Shown in pieces: positions 32,948 to 45,154 of a stretch of DNA of 64,000 nucleotides. The stretch lies in NCBI GenBank assembly GCA_942159475.1, contig OW804097.1:54952986-55016985 (forward strand). The letters run 5' to 3'. A program made the translations under genes and the position numbers. Numbering within the stretch: the first letter of the stretch is position 1; each line of letters opens with the position of its first letter. The notes beneath the pieces are model-generated. The model did not search any database. It was given only the letters and a program-made list of their open reading frames with translations, and was not told where the DNA came from. This DNA comes from Sthenelais limicola. Taxonomy: Eukaryota > Annelida > Polychaeta > Phyllodocida > Sigalionidae.

Positions 32948-34684
32948 TTCACTCAGCTCATGTATAAAGACATTATAACCTGTTAGTAACCAAGTTCATA
33001 TAATTCCCAACATGTTTCCCCAACATTTTAGATATTTGTCCTCCGATCTCCTGACTCATAAATACTCAAAATACATGTATGTCAGAAATACTTTGACAGA
33101 TGGTAATGGGCATATATACGTGTAGAGTGTCAATTCGGGGACAGGCACGCGTTGGAAGGCCTGGTTACTATAAACTTTCAAATAGTTTCTTAAATCCTTT
33201 ATTCTGTGGGACAGGGTTGATGAAAGCCACTTCCCAAGAAAATAATTTGCAGTGGATTTTGAAAATATTCGCTCAACATTTACTTAACCATCACTAATAT
33301 CATATCGTGGCCTGACCTTTTAGCACGTGTCCCAAATTTGTGCCAGGTCTTTGCAAACGTGCCAGCTAGATTTGGCTACTGATGAGAGACGGATACAATC
33401 AATATTTACCTCCAGGAGAGACCAATTTACAACACTTCAGGACCTGTTTCTCACTCCCCTTCGTTATAGATTATTGCCAGAAAGAATAGGGGAATTGCTT
33501 TGGCCCCTGAGCATGCAAAAGAGAATGATTGAGTGAAGTAGTCTTTTTGTAAGACAGATTGTATCGAACAGAACACAAAATCCTTTTTTGCATTTGAATT
33601 CTCCATACGACTATATGGTATTCTAGAAACAAGGAATATCTCATTTGTTATTCAATATGCATTAAATTGATCAACTCACTGAATTCTCTATTTCTCAAAA
33701 TGAAAAATTGGTCCCTCATTTCTGATAATTCAGGTCTTCCAATCAGTACCATTGCCTCAAATAATAACAATGCGGGGTAATGCAATTAATATATTCACAC
33801 ACAAAAGAATCATTATAGATATATACATACTGTTTTAATGACAATTTTCACATTTTCGAATTGTTGGTCAAATGTTTACATGATCCTTATCTTAGACAAA
33901 CATACCCACAGCCCACTTGAAATAATTTGAAAAGGCGTGAATGTAAACTCCCGTAGCCTATAATTTCCTTCAGAGGCTTTTGTTCAAAGTTTGGCATGCG
34001 GAACAGGTTAAAGAATTCTTTAGGTTAAAACGGCCATTGCCACATCAACTATATAATGGTTTAACAAGAGAATCCAGTAATATGTATAATATAATTGACG
34101 ATTAGATAACATTCTGACAATTTTAAGCGATGCTCATACTCTTGTGATGAGACTATCTCACTCACTACTTCGACTTCCTACCTTAAATTTATACATTTAA
34201 CTATATACTAAAAGTAATAAATATAAATAGATGTTTCATTTTGTGTTATGGAATATTCAGTCGCAGAATGCCGTTTCTCCCCCCACCGCCACCCCTCCCA
34301 ATGCTTACCACTGCTTACTCATTGTTGGCAGAATCAATACAAGTATTTGATAACGCCTTCGGGCAACTCGGGCAGAAGAAAATAGCAGAACAAAAGAAGC
34401 ACACGAGTGAAAGATTTGGGTTCCACTTCTGGGTTTGTGAGGTAGCTGTTGGGAAATTGCCTCTTCTATCTTCTTGCATGAGGGAAGGCTTTTACGGGGG
34501 AATCCTCTGTGAATTGAGAGAGAATGAAAATTAAGCGCGATAATCTCGGTTGGTTAACAGAGGCCGCAGATAGGAAATTGCCATGGGCGATAGCGGTGAG
34601 TTATATTTCCCCTCCTTGAACTATTCTCTCTGTCTCTGACTCTCCTCCAATGTTCACACTAGGTTTCTTCCAACGAATCCTTAT

Positions 34685-35050
34685 TTGTGCATCTCTCTTC
34701 CTCTCCTTGTTTCCTTGTTCCTTCCTCCCCTGTTTCCTTCTCCCTTCCGCCCTCTGTCTATCCCTCTTTCTCTCCCCCACCCCACGGCCTTCTCCATCTT
34801 TCTGTTTATGCGTTTCTCTTTAGTATCACCTATACAATGTCCTCTTTCTCCATCCCGTTCTCTATTCCGACATTCTTCTTCCTTCCTTTTGGCTGGCTGT
34901 TCTCCCAACTCTCTCGCTCTCTCTCTCTCTCCCTATCCCTCCCTCTCTCTCTCCTCATTCATATTTCTCACTCTCCCTATCCCTCTCTCTCTCCCTCCCT
35001 CACCTCTTTCTCTCTTCCTCTCGCTCTTGCTCTCATTCTCATTTATCGTC
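34685..35050. repeat. CT-rich microsatellite
   Basis: Imperfect CTCTCT, CCCTCT and TTCCTT runs over about 360 bp. Overlapping open frames full of Ser, Leu and Pro are artefacts of the repeat. Confidence 0.88.
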
Positions 35051-35280
35051 TCTCCTTCTGTATGCCTTAACCGAGCAACATCATTCGGTGGCGTGTTTCC
35101 TGCACTAATCGAGAATTTAAAGAGTGATTAAGTTTTAGGTAAATCAATCAAGACGAGTTTGGAGAGAGGCAATTGCTATAGGGCATGGAATAAAGAGGAG
35201 TAAAAGGGAGACGACACAGCTAGAGGAGCACGGGTGAAGGGTAGCCATTTGGGAGAGGCATGGCTGATTTACTGAAAAAG

Positions 35281-35345
35281 AGAAGCTAGCTCAGTTGGTC
35301 AGAACAGTGGTCTGTACTGTACGGTTATTCGTTTAAATCCCGATA
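35281..35345 (+). repeat. tRNA-derived SINE head
   Basis: TAGCTCAGTTGG (35287-35298) is a perfect Pol III A box, and CGTTTAAATCC (about 35330-35340) matches the B box GGTTCRANTCC at nine of eleven positions, 31 bases downstream. The stems do not pair well enough for a working tRNA. Confidence 0.55.
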
Positions 35346-37486
35346 CGTCCAAGGAAGATGGTGGTATTGGTTCTCTTCCCAAGTTATCTATAACTCATTA
35401 AATCCTTATTAAATCCCTGCTGCCTGTAACAAGCGGTCCCTCAGTCCCATCTTGAAAAATGTCTAAAACATGTAGACCTACAGCTTTGAGAGGTAAATGA
35501 AATATCATCCCTCAGAAAGATTCATTAATTAGGAAGTGCAGGGACTGGTGCGCTAATAAGGAGGTGTGGTGTATATGTAGCGTCCCAAAATAGCAAATAA
35601 GGCCTTTCCTTAGGTCAGGATGGCATAACACGATAAACAAAAATTGACCAGTTCTAATGACAATATTTTCTTTAATTCGTACTTGTGATACCCTATAGGA
35701 AACATAAGGGATCACATCAAATTAATTTCATATTTGAAAACCTGTTGGCCAACAGCAAAAACACTCAAGAAAGTCGCGTTTTCTTTGTTCACACCTTGTT
35801 TCTGTCTTTGATTTCATGTAATTTTCACTTGTTTAGATGTATACCTGTGCAAGTTTATTCAATCGAATTTATTACAAAATAAATGAGGCTTCAAAATGTG
35901 CAACCATTGCAAAATTATTTGACATGTTCCCTTATAATTTGTGGTCTTTTTACACTTTTATAATGACTTACTGAGATGTGTTAAGGGAGCGATTTGCCAC
36001 TCACTAGAGTTTTCCACGCATAAGGACCTGCTATCTACGTCAACATATCAGCACCATGATTGCCCCAATGTAATGGCACAAAAATAAGCAGCCTCAGACA
36101 CAAGAGGTGAAATGACTGACGCACTTTGAGTCTGTTCCATGGACACACGATTGAAATATGCCGTGATATAGATTATTGGGACTGCACTTATTATATATCT
36201 TGAAAGAATAAGGAAACCTGCCAAATTTGTCAAGGGGAAAATGCAAGACATTTTCCTCACAATCAATTGTGTTGATGACTAGAGTGGGCATCATCTGTTC
36301 TTTCCCACGATGGAAATTCTGTTATCAATGTATTCGAAATGTCTGTGTCTGGGTTCCGATTTAGGGAATGCAGCCCTATAATTTTGTGAGAATCGTATAC
36401 ATACATACATTAACTGCAAGATGAGGTTTCAAACTTCGAGCGAACAGCATCGTCGATTATTTTCGATAGAATCTTAAAATCTTGTGAGGCTACCAATAAT
36501 AGATGTGCAGTTCCATGCCATTTCTCACGTTAGGGGGCCGCGCCCAAGTACATTGCTGTGAATAGGTTTCCATATATAATAATACTATTAGGCCATGATC
36601 TAGAATGATAAATACAAGCCGACATGTGTCTGTGTTCACATTGTTTATAATAGTGGCCGCCTCCACTAGGAACATATTAGTTTTCTGTCAGTATCGCCTT
36701 GTGTGGAACTTAAAAAAGTATAATTGAAATATATGGCCTATGCAGAATAGAATGATGTCCATAAAACACAAACCCACTATTCATGGTTTTTAACTTTTAT
36801 GACTCTGTGGAGCTCATAGATATAGAAGTATTGTTCCTGTGATTTGATTTGATTTGTTAGTGGAAGAAAATAGTCTATTTGCCAAATTATTATATAAGGT
36901 GAGAGATTGACAAAAAGGCGAACTAGCTTCTGGAATAAATTACCAGGTCTTCTACCTGTTACCGTAAAAGGTTATAGTTGAACTACTCTAATAGAGTTGA
37001 CCTTTGGTTAAACATAAGAATCTGATGCATTGAAATAACAAGTAATACCGATAGAATGTACTTTCTATCCTTTCGCTCCGTACACACAAGAGACAATAAA
37101 AATTATCAAAATGATCAAATTATCATTACTACAACGTGCTCCATAGGTAAATACAGTTCAATTGTAGCGGGTGTTTTATACACCATTTTTGGGGTTCATT
37201 TACATACTTTGGGGCATGTAGCAATGACTTAAGGCAACTGCCCTATTGTGTAAATTGCCACGCCCCTCCCTGCCGTGGTAGATAAGTATCTCCTCAAGCC
37301 ACACTGCTAACGTTCTCTGTCAGGGATAAGGAGGTAGTGGGAGCACCCCCAGTCCCCACTCCATCACTATGGACTTGGGGAAAATAGAGCAGACAGAGCA
37401 AAGTGTCACTCTGAGTGACAGGTGTGGGGGCGGGGCAAGACATTATGTCTAGGGTGGAGATGGCAAGGGGTGGGGATAGGGGAGTA

Positions 37487-37954
37487 ATAGGCCTGTTCCA
37501 CAGGTCGGAATAAGCCTTACGTATCAATCGGTTTTCAAAAAACCGATCATTAATTCCGACCTGTTGGTGATATAGCTCTCGGTTCGGTTCGGTTTGATTC
37601 TAAAGACCGATCATTAATTCCGACCTGTTGGTGACATGGCATCGGTCCCGTTCGGCCCCAATCGGAACGGAATAGCACCGTTGGAATATTTTAGGCGAAC
37701 CGAGCGAACCGAAGGGCTGAAAACGATAATCCGACCGGTTTGATTTTCATCGGTTTCGGTCGGTTTTTTAAGAAACCGATGGAAGCCGAACAGACGTTCC
37801 GGGCAGTTGTGACAAGTTATGGTCGGTTCGGCTCGGTCTGAATAGCATCTATTTCCGTGAGAAACCTATGGAAACCTAGGAAAACCGATGTGCTTGTTTC
37901 TTATTAAAACCGATTGAGACGTAAGGCTTATTCCGACCTGTGGAACAGGCCTAT
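37487..37954. mobile_element. MITE with 36-bp perfect terminal inverted repeats (M3)
   Basis: 468-bp span whose ends are perfect inverted repeats for 36 bp (ATAGGCCTGTTCCACAGG, then TCGGAATAAGCCTTACGT) and, with one mismatch, for about 48 bp. Counting the element from TAGGCC to GGCCTA, it is flanked on both sides by TAA, as expected of a PIF/Harbinger-like insertion at TWA; a TA duplication is the alternative. The interior is built from ACCGA/TCGGTT phrases and contains a ~30-bp direct repeat (CGATCATTAATTCCGACCTG, at about 37542 and 37605). No transposase. Confidence 0.82.
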
Positions 37955-37982
37955 AAAAGGGGTGGGGGATTAGACGAGTTGA

Positions 37983-38200
37983 GCTGGCCTTCCATTTGTC
38001 CGGTAGCGGTAGCGGCAGCGGCAGCGGTAAAAATCGCGCATATTGAATTCTGAAGAGACCCATCCATTCACACGGTAGCGGCAGCGGCTGCGGCAGCGGA
38101 AAAACCCTTTCGCGACATGTAGCGAAAGGAACCGCTACCGCAGCCGCTGCCGCTACCGCTGCCATTACCGCTGCCGTTACCGGACAAATGGAAGGCCAGC
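37983..38200. mobile_element. Foldback element of GCGGTA/GCGGCA repeats (M4)
   Basis: 218 bp. The ends are GCTGGCCTTCCATTTGTCCG and its exact complement, continuing into CGGTAGCGGTAGCGGCAGCG on the left and complementary CCGCTACCGCTGCC repeats on the right. A second inner pair of inverted blocks (CGGTAGCGGCAGCGGCTGCG and complement) sits closer to the centre, so the whole element can fold into a long hairpin. It lies 28 bp from M3 on one side and abuts an M1 copy on the other. Confidence 0.8.
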
Positions 38201-38211
38201 TTTAGTCTCCC

Positions 38212-38515
38212 GGTTAGTCTCATCTATTATGGCAAAAGAAATCTTTAATATAATAATATAATTTGAGTTATAGGACTGAATTTATCCGTATTCTGCTGCT
38301 GTTTTATGTTTATACATCAAATTGAAGTTGAATCAGCCAACAGAAAACGGCCGCCGGTGGGCGATAATAAGGGAAACCACCGCAGGTAAGGAATTTGGCG
38401 GGTCTCTGGAATATAAATGCGGACGTTTTAAAGAAACCCTGTAGCAAGCAAAAACAACCGGAGAAAATTCTCAAAAGTTTTGGTCAAGTGACTTTTAGAT
38501 GGGCTGGAATTGATC
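38212..38515 (-). mobile_element. MITE family M1, copy 3 (reverse orientation)
   Basis: Read on the minus strand it follows the landmarks of 27467-27823 and 61053-61416: CAGCCCATCTAAAAGTCACT, GGTTGTTTTTGCTTGC, GCTGATTCAACTTCAA, CAGCAGCAGAATACGG, TAAATTCAGTCCTATAAC, ATAATAGATGAGACTA. The terminal inverted repeat next to M4 is degraded (GATGAGACTAACC instead of GCTGAGAATGCAGC). Confidence 0.72.
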
Positions 38516-41500
38516 TTAATGGAGAGCGCATTTAATATTTGGATGGAAGATTTAATTGGGCCACCTTATGAGTTACATAGATAATACTTTCGTATTTAAT
38601 TCGAAAAAGACTATGATGAACTCTTTTTAATAAAATTCCATTCCAGAGATCCCGCTACTGCACGAAATTGTCCCTAGCACAAGGCAAATTGTCACATTAA
38701 TAATTTCAGTACGAAGGACTGCAAAAGGATGCGATAGTTCTCATAACGTCTACTGCACTCTCAGTTAACACGTGGGTAGAAAACTTCTGGAAATTCTTCT
38801 GGGTCTGCCCTTGCTACCATTCATGGCTGTCAATTTTATTGATTGACAGATGAAAGAAAATTCACCCTCCCTCCTCCCGCCATCTCTCCTTCCCATAGAG
38901 CCAAAGTAGACTCCAGTGTATAGCTAGGCTAGATCTGAAGGTTTTATTGAGTATATATATATTCGGCTGGAAATAGGAAATATTCTTTAATAGCCCAGTC
39001 TCGTTTTCCTATGTTCATTCCGTAAGTTTAATGAAGCTGTATCGCTTCGTACAAGTTAAATAGTAATGTTTGACAGTGAATGAAATTAAATACTATTAAT
39101 CGAAATATGTCATTTCATTACGTTGTATGTTCTATTACTAGCCAGAAATGCCTATTACTAGATAACCGTGGTTTTTCAGCCTTTGTTTTTGTCAGAGGCG
39201 ATGGAAGTAATACTAAAATATTTCAAGCGAAAAAGACACATCACACGGACAGTTTTATATTTAGAGTAGGGAGGTAACCCATGCAAAACACGACATCATA
39301 AAAGAGTCCAGAACTCAGGTTATCAATCATGGAACGGAAGATGTTTTTATTGCAGTCACATAGTATATTACCCATGGCTATTTTTAAACTAAGGGGCAGT
39401 GCCACAAACACTTTGGTGTACGTATATATATATATGCATGAGATGTATTCTTAAACAACTGCTAGGCACACAATGACGAGTTTATCTAAATCATCAAAGT
39501 CCTTAATTAAATCTTTAGAGTTTTTAAAAAGAACATTCGCCAGAAATGTATATAAATTCCTCCATTCTGTGATGGACTACTACTGGCAAGTGAGATGTAC
39601 AAGTCCCAAAACCACAAAAAAAACACTACACAAATCAATTTCTAAGTAGAAGGCATTTTACTTTAGCCAAAGAAGCTCTATTAGCCAGAGCTCTATCTCG
39701 AGATGTATTACACTTCAGACTTGACCTGGCAGTAGCTATATGATACTTTGTACAGAAATAATGATGTATCGGTATTGTAAAACTACTGGCTTTGGGAAAA
39801 CACAGGCTTTCATGCCCATTCGTCTTACAACCCATTCTGCCTATTGAGTCAATAGGAGACGGAGGGAAATATCAGGTCGGAAAGGTCTGTTATTTAATTC
39901 TGATTGGTACCTTTGCCCGTCTTCTCAGACATTAATGTAAACTATTGAATTGCAGAAATGTAGATCGTATTGAATTAGGCCAAAAAAAATAATAGGTGTG
40001 TTTCCGATTTATCTGGCTGAAAACTAGGTTGGGGGAATGGTAACCTTTTTTTTTTCTTTTTTTTTTTAGTAAAACCACCTGCCAGGAACTGAAATAATGT
40101 CTATTTTATAACAACACTAGTTTTCAACATGAGAAATGTGCTTTTTGACAGTATTCAAAGTATATCATGAATGACCCATCACAAGTTATATTAAGAAGAA
40201 AGTACCTGTAGATACTGGCGATTTGCCACGAACGCCTAATTACTCTGGGAAGACCTCATGTTCCAGATCCTTGTAGCAGAGGTTCCTAGCTTCGATTTGA
40301 TATATGATTTATTCATTATTTCATGCATGGTAATAGCAAGATAGACCTTATGTGCCTGTGCTGCTACATTAAGAAGGAAGAATATATATAATATAGTAAG
40401 ATTACCATAGTGTCAAGTACGAGGTGGATTATATTCGCTGAGTAAGCCCTGAGGCAAAGAGGCCGTAGGCCGAGTTGCCACTTTTGATACTATATGCTAA
40501 TACAGCCCCGATTATATGCGTCAGTCCGTGAGCGCCATGTATTGTCATTATAATTATTGTCCGCTCACAACCAAATCAGGGAATAATGACACACACGAAT
40601 AATGGACACATACAAAACGACCATGTGCATTTAGAAAAAAACGACCATGTGCATTTAGAAAAGAACAACCATGATTCAGATACCATTGGATTCTGCAACA
40701 GTATAGTAAATATATATCAACATAATCAACATGTTAACACTTTTACTGCCCTAATTCCATGTGAGGTGGGGGAAGGGGAAGTTTATAATTGACACATGCA
40801 TGACGAACTACCTTGATTAATTAGGCCATTTAATTAATCAACTTGGGGACGTCTCATCAGGCACATTGCCTTATATAAGTGAGGTGCTCATTCTTCATTA
40901 ATTGACTGTTTACGGCTCGCCTGCACATATAGTCTAAAGTATTGCTATAAATCATTAACGCCTCTTGACTGTATCATATTGTAACGTTTGCGAGCTTCTT
41001 ATTAAGGTATATAGTGGAACTATGACCGGTGGACACCGCTCTAATTTAGTCACCTCGCTATTATGAACAGTTTAGAGTCTGTTAAATACGTTTACAGTGA
41101 CTCCTCTTGAATTATTCCGGACACCTTTTCATTGTGAATACTAGAACCATATATATATACATGGGTGTGTTCAATATAGAGAAGGTTTACTTTAAAATCC
41201 CAATGTTTTATCGGTTTTACACTGTGTGGACGACAAGTCACGATTCTCGGAAAATGCTATGCTCGAATACATCCTTTATTCAACAATATTCCTAAATTCA
41301 CTATATGTATAACTACCTTTGGCCTTTGGTCAAATTAAGTAGCCAACTGGCTTGGGATGGTAAAATGGTCTAAGGGCTTTGGAGCCAGTGGGTCAAGGGG
41401 ATACTGGTGTTATATGTTGATGTAGAGCCCTATTGTAAAGGGAATCCTATAGATTTTTTCCTTAATTGTCATATGCCATTCCTGTTCCCATCCCTTGATA

Positions 41501-43880
41501 TGCGTTGAGCCCTTATTGAGGTGCAAAAGAAGAAATAGCCGAACAAACATTACATTTAAGTCAACATACTATCTATTTCTTCTAAGGAAATCCCTCGAGT
41601 CAGCCCAGAAGTTGCAGGGTATTGAGGGGAGAAGAAAAAGGCAATTACTCATTCTGATCTCAGAGACTGCAGGGTGGGAAGTGGGTGGTGGGAGGGATAA
41701 AGGGAAGGGTTCAAATTGAGAGGCGTTCCAGGGGGCGTTCCTACCACTATTGATTGACCAATGCCCTACACCTCAGGTCAGGTAGATGGGTGATTCAAGG
41801 TCTATGATACTACAAAGGACGAAGGTGGAGTAAATTAGATAGAATTGAATGTGTCTTTAATTCTAACAATGTAGATGGCACAAACAGAATTGAAAATCGA
41901 TGGAGCCTTCATCTTCTGGTGATGTATCATGTACTATATCTATAGGTCTCCCAGAGACACTTTTCTATGAATTCTTGAATTTCCCTTTCAAATTATCAAT
42001 AGTAATATGAAATGACAAGTGTAAGTATAAAATGTCTTCATTGCATATATCGACATGAATTATAACATCAACTTGCATAAAATCCTCATCTGACGAGTTT
42101 TATCGAGACTATCTTACCACGTTTAACGCTAGGTAATGGCAGGCAAGAGAATTAAAGCAAATTAATAACACTTAGGAATCTCACCCAAGAGGTCTATAAA
42201 AGAATCAATACTGAAGCATATAGGTAAATGGTGTACAAGGGAGAAATGGTACTGCCAACAGACCATATGGAAAATCGCCCACTGACTTCAATGAAATCTT
42301 TTATATAAGAGAATATATGCCAAGACTAACTCCATTTATCAGCATAAATTCAAATGTGAAATAATCACATTTGATTTCGTCTTGTGTGGCATTAAAGTTG
42401 GACCCTATTCAGCTACAGGAAAATGACATTTTTATTCACTATAACCACCTATTTGTCCAATATTTATAAGCTGCTACAATGGCCCCAAACAAGGGTTTCT
42501 ATCAACTGGGATACCTTCACAAGGTGCTGAACACAGATAGAGAGTCTTCATCCTGATGATACCTTATTATATATACATGGTCTGCAAGCAAATAGCCGAT
42601 AGTGGTGGACCCACGTTAGATGATGTTAGTATTTATCTCTGGCAGTGTGGAACATGAGTAGGTAATGGAGATGTAATCAGGAGTTCTTGGGAGATTTCTG
42701 TGTAAAGGTATGTGTGTTGGAGTGGTGTGAGAGGTGAAGGAAAAGGAGACAGCTAAATACCCTCCAGAATTTCCTTCCATGTAATTCCGATTTAATACTC
42801 GCGCCATGTACCATTGCCTCTACTATAAACCGTCCTGTTAATTAAGGCCTTAGATTATCTCGAGTCTAGTCACAGAAGTGTCTGAAAATGAGGTTTTACT
42901 GTATATTTGAGATGAATGGGTCATCTCTATTTACTATTACTATTTCCATATCTGGTTGAAAGGCAATGATTCTTTGGCGGTCTTGCGAGCTTGATCCCCT
43001 CTCCGAATGCCTTTGCTGCTGTTTTATCTCCGAAGAACATGAATACGTACTGGGGATGTAATACAAGTATACCCTGCACCCATTCAACAAGATCAAATAC
43101 ACACTGCTTTATTGGAGCGAGCAGTGTTAGCGCTCATGGGTATCAACTGATAACCATGGGGAGATCTAAAGGGGGAATTCCCAGCCCTCTGATCTGGCCC
43201 CAGGGAACTGTTGGCGAGGTTCACCTCTATTCCAAGCAAAGAATACACATAGACTCTGCCACCGGTTGATAAGGCGGGCCATATACAAGGACTGGGCTGT
43301 GTCAACGCAGCTTTTTGTATGGGGTTTACTCATCCCTCCATTTTGCTCTAGTTTACATTGCCCGACATGATCCCTAAGATGCAGGCCAGCCCTTTCATTA
43401 AGGTGATTGGATGGGGTTTCTTTTTACCGATCAACTTCTATACGTATTGAAGCAGCTCCCTGACCATATGGAAGACAGACTTATATGCATGGGATAGGAT
43501 ACACAAATATGATTTATTACAGAAGAATGAGTCATAAGTCGCAGAATTGATATTATTCAACGTGTTTTACTCACAAGATCTCTTGATTGTTCTCATTTCT
43601 GGGGCATCTAGCCCTATAAGTCGTATGAATACATGCACGAAATTTCAAGACAGTGTATTAAATATTTCATAGCGTTCCTAAGGCCATCTTATGGAGTATA
43701 TTGAGCAACTTTATACTAGTAATTGTCCACCCAGAAACTTCTTTTTCAAACATAAAAAAACAACATAAAAATATAGAAATACCTTTTAGATTGTCTGAAT
43801 GTTACCATCGTTGGAATCCACATTTGTGAATGATCATTAGAATTTCTAGCCTATTTCTTTAATACACCCTGGATATGTAT
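38516..43880. other. Mostly unassigned non-coding sequence
   Basis: About 5.4 kb without a supported gene. It includes an AT-rich palindrome near 40813-40842 (TTGATTAATTA and complement, homeodomain-like TAATTA cores), a direct repeat of AACGACCATGTGCATTTAGA (near 40615 and 40640) and a palindrome CAAATGTG...CACATTTG near 42351-42373. Confidence 0.5.
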
Positions 43881-44044
43881 GCTGCACTTTAGGATTTTCC
43901 ACTTTGTGTTTCCTTTTTTTCCAACCCATCTAAAAGTAATTCGTCTAAAATTTTGAAAGATTGTGTCAGGTTGTTTTTGCTACAAGGCTACGTTCCACAT
44001 TTATGTTTCGGAGACAAAATTATTTCCTGCGGAGGCTTCACTTT

Positions 44045-44582
44045 TTAGGCTGATTTAGCAACCCCAACACTAACAACACTAACGTATCCCTTAGCTACTT
44101 ACGTTACGGTGGGACATACGTTCTGGCACAAGTCATTTAGTTTTAGCTGATGCACGAACGCAACCATACGCGACAGGATTAGACAGTCAAAAATTAATAT
44201 ATACGTCGGCCACCAAGTGCCTCATGCTCGGTAGAGTGAATGGCCAGCTATGTCTGATCCCAAGGAGATGTGGGCGAGTGGAGGGTTGGTTTTAAGAGGC
44301 TGAAATTGCTATGATTTTATTGAATTGAGAGTAGTATCACACATGGATGAAAAGAAAAATATTTAAGGAACATTTGAACATAAAAATAAAATTGCAGCTG
44401 ATCATCATTTCAGCGTGAAATGGACATACGTTGGGAACGTAGGCTATTGACCCACCTCTTAGCGTAATTGACATCTGTATCTCAGGTAGACATGCTAAGA
44501 ATAGCACACCCAATGATGACGTAGTCCTCATAAAACATAAGTTAGCGATAGTGTTAGCGTTGGGGTTGCTAAATCAGCCTAA
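44045..44582. mobile_element. MITE M5, variant A (nested in M1 copy 4)
   Basis: 538 bp with 21-bp perfect terminal inverted repeats (TTAGGCTGATTTAGCAACCC on the left). Next to the ends are CTAAC/GTTAGC repeats. The inner right part (CATACGTTGGGAACGT, CTCTTAGCGTAATTGAC, AAGAATAGCACACC) is shared with variant B. The outermost nine bases (TTAGGCTGA) differ from those of variant B. No coding capacity. Confidence 0.8.
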
Positions 44583-44990
44583 TAGGGACATTTAGCAACC
44601 ACAACGCTAACGCTAACGTAAACGTAAACGCTAGTTTCGCATGATAGGGTGGGCCGTATGTAATGGCAGAATTCTATCAGTTTTAGTGGTGGAGAGGTGT
44701 TTTCAGAGGGCAAAAAAACACAATTTCATGAATGTGAGTAGTGTTTTACACCTGTATACAAAGAAAAACACCTCCCGCTCATTTGTACATAAAAATGAAA
44801 TGATAATTGTCCATTATTTTAGCGTGAAATAGACATACGTTGGGAACGTATTGACACACCTCTTAGCGTAATTGACGTCCGTATCTCAGGTAGCAAGCTA
44901 AGAATAGCACACCTAGTGGTGACATAGTCCTCACAAAAGATATGTTTACGTTAGCGTTAGCGTTAGCGTAGGGGTTGCTAAATGTCCCTA
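44583..44990. mobile_element. MITE M5, variant B (nested in M1 copy 4)
   Basis: 408 bp directly abutting variant A, with the perfect terminal repeat TAGGGACATTTAGCAACC (AA/TT may belong to the ends), then runs of GCTAAC and AACGTA on the left and GTTAGC units on the right. The body is homologous to variant A. The outer block TAGGGACA replaces TTAGGCTGA, while TTTAGCAACC and everything inward is common. Confidence 0.8.
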
Positions 44991-45154
44991 TTATTGCTCA
45001 CCGACGCCCGTTTTCCCTATGATGATTCGACTTCAGATTGTTGTATCATAACCATTATACCAGTGACAGAATATTGACCAATTCAGTCCTATAAGTCATA
45101 ATATCAGTAAGTTAGTTTGGTGATATTTTCGGTCGTAATAGCTGAGAATGCAGC

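Larger units (their letters stand above)
32948..37486. other. Mostly unassigned non-coding sequence
   Basis: No supported gene. Contains a pyrimidine-rich microsatellite (34685-35050) and a tRNA-like SINE head (35281-35345), listed separately. At 37426-37436 there is a GC-box-like GGGGGCGGGGC in a short G-rich patch. Confidence 0.5.
43881..45154 (+). mobile_element. MITE family M1, copy 4, split by a two-MITE insertion
   Basis: The left half (43881-44044) has CCAACCCATCTAAAAGTAAT and TTGTTTTTGCTACAAGGCTA; the right half (about 44991-45154) has GATGATTCGACTTCAG, AATTCAGTCCTATAAGTC and AATAGCTGAGAATGCAGC. Both halves are in the same orientation and in the right order; joined, they give a normal-length M1 copy. 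The intervening ~946 bp consist of two other MITEs. Confidence 0.78.

Noticed and set aside
34685..35131. Ser/Leu/Pro-rich plus-strand frame of 148 codons
   Set aside because: Product of the CT-rich microsatellite.
37294..37480. Minus-strand frame ending TTSLSLTENVSSVA
   Set aside because: Acceptor-like CTATTTTCCCCAAG precedes it, but the sequence is low-complexity, abuts a MITE and has no partner exon.
42896..43102. Minus-strand frame with a DRQRIIAFQPDMEIVIVNRD segment
   Set aside because: Looks protein-like, but the acceptor (ATGTTCTTCGGAG) is poor, there is no donor, and the opposite strand is open as well.
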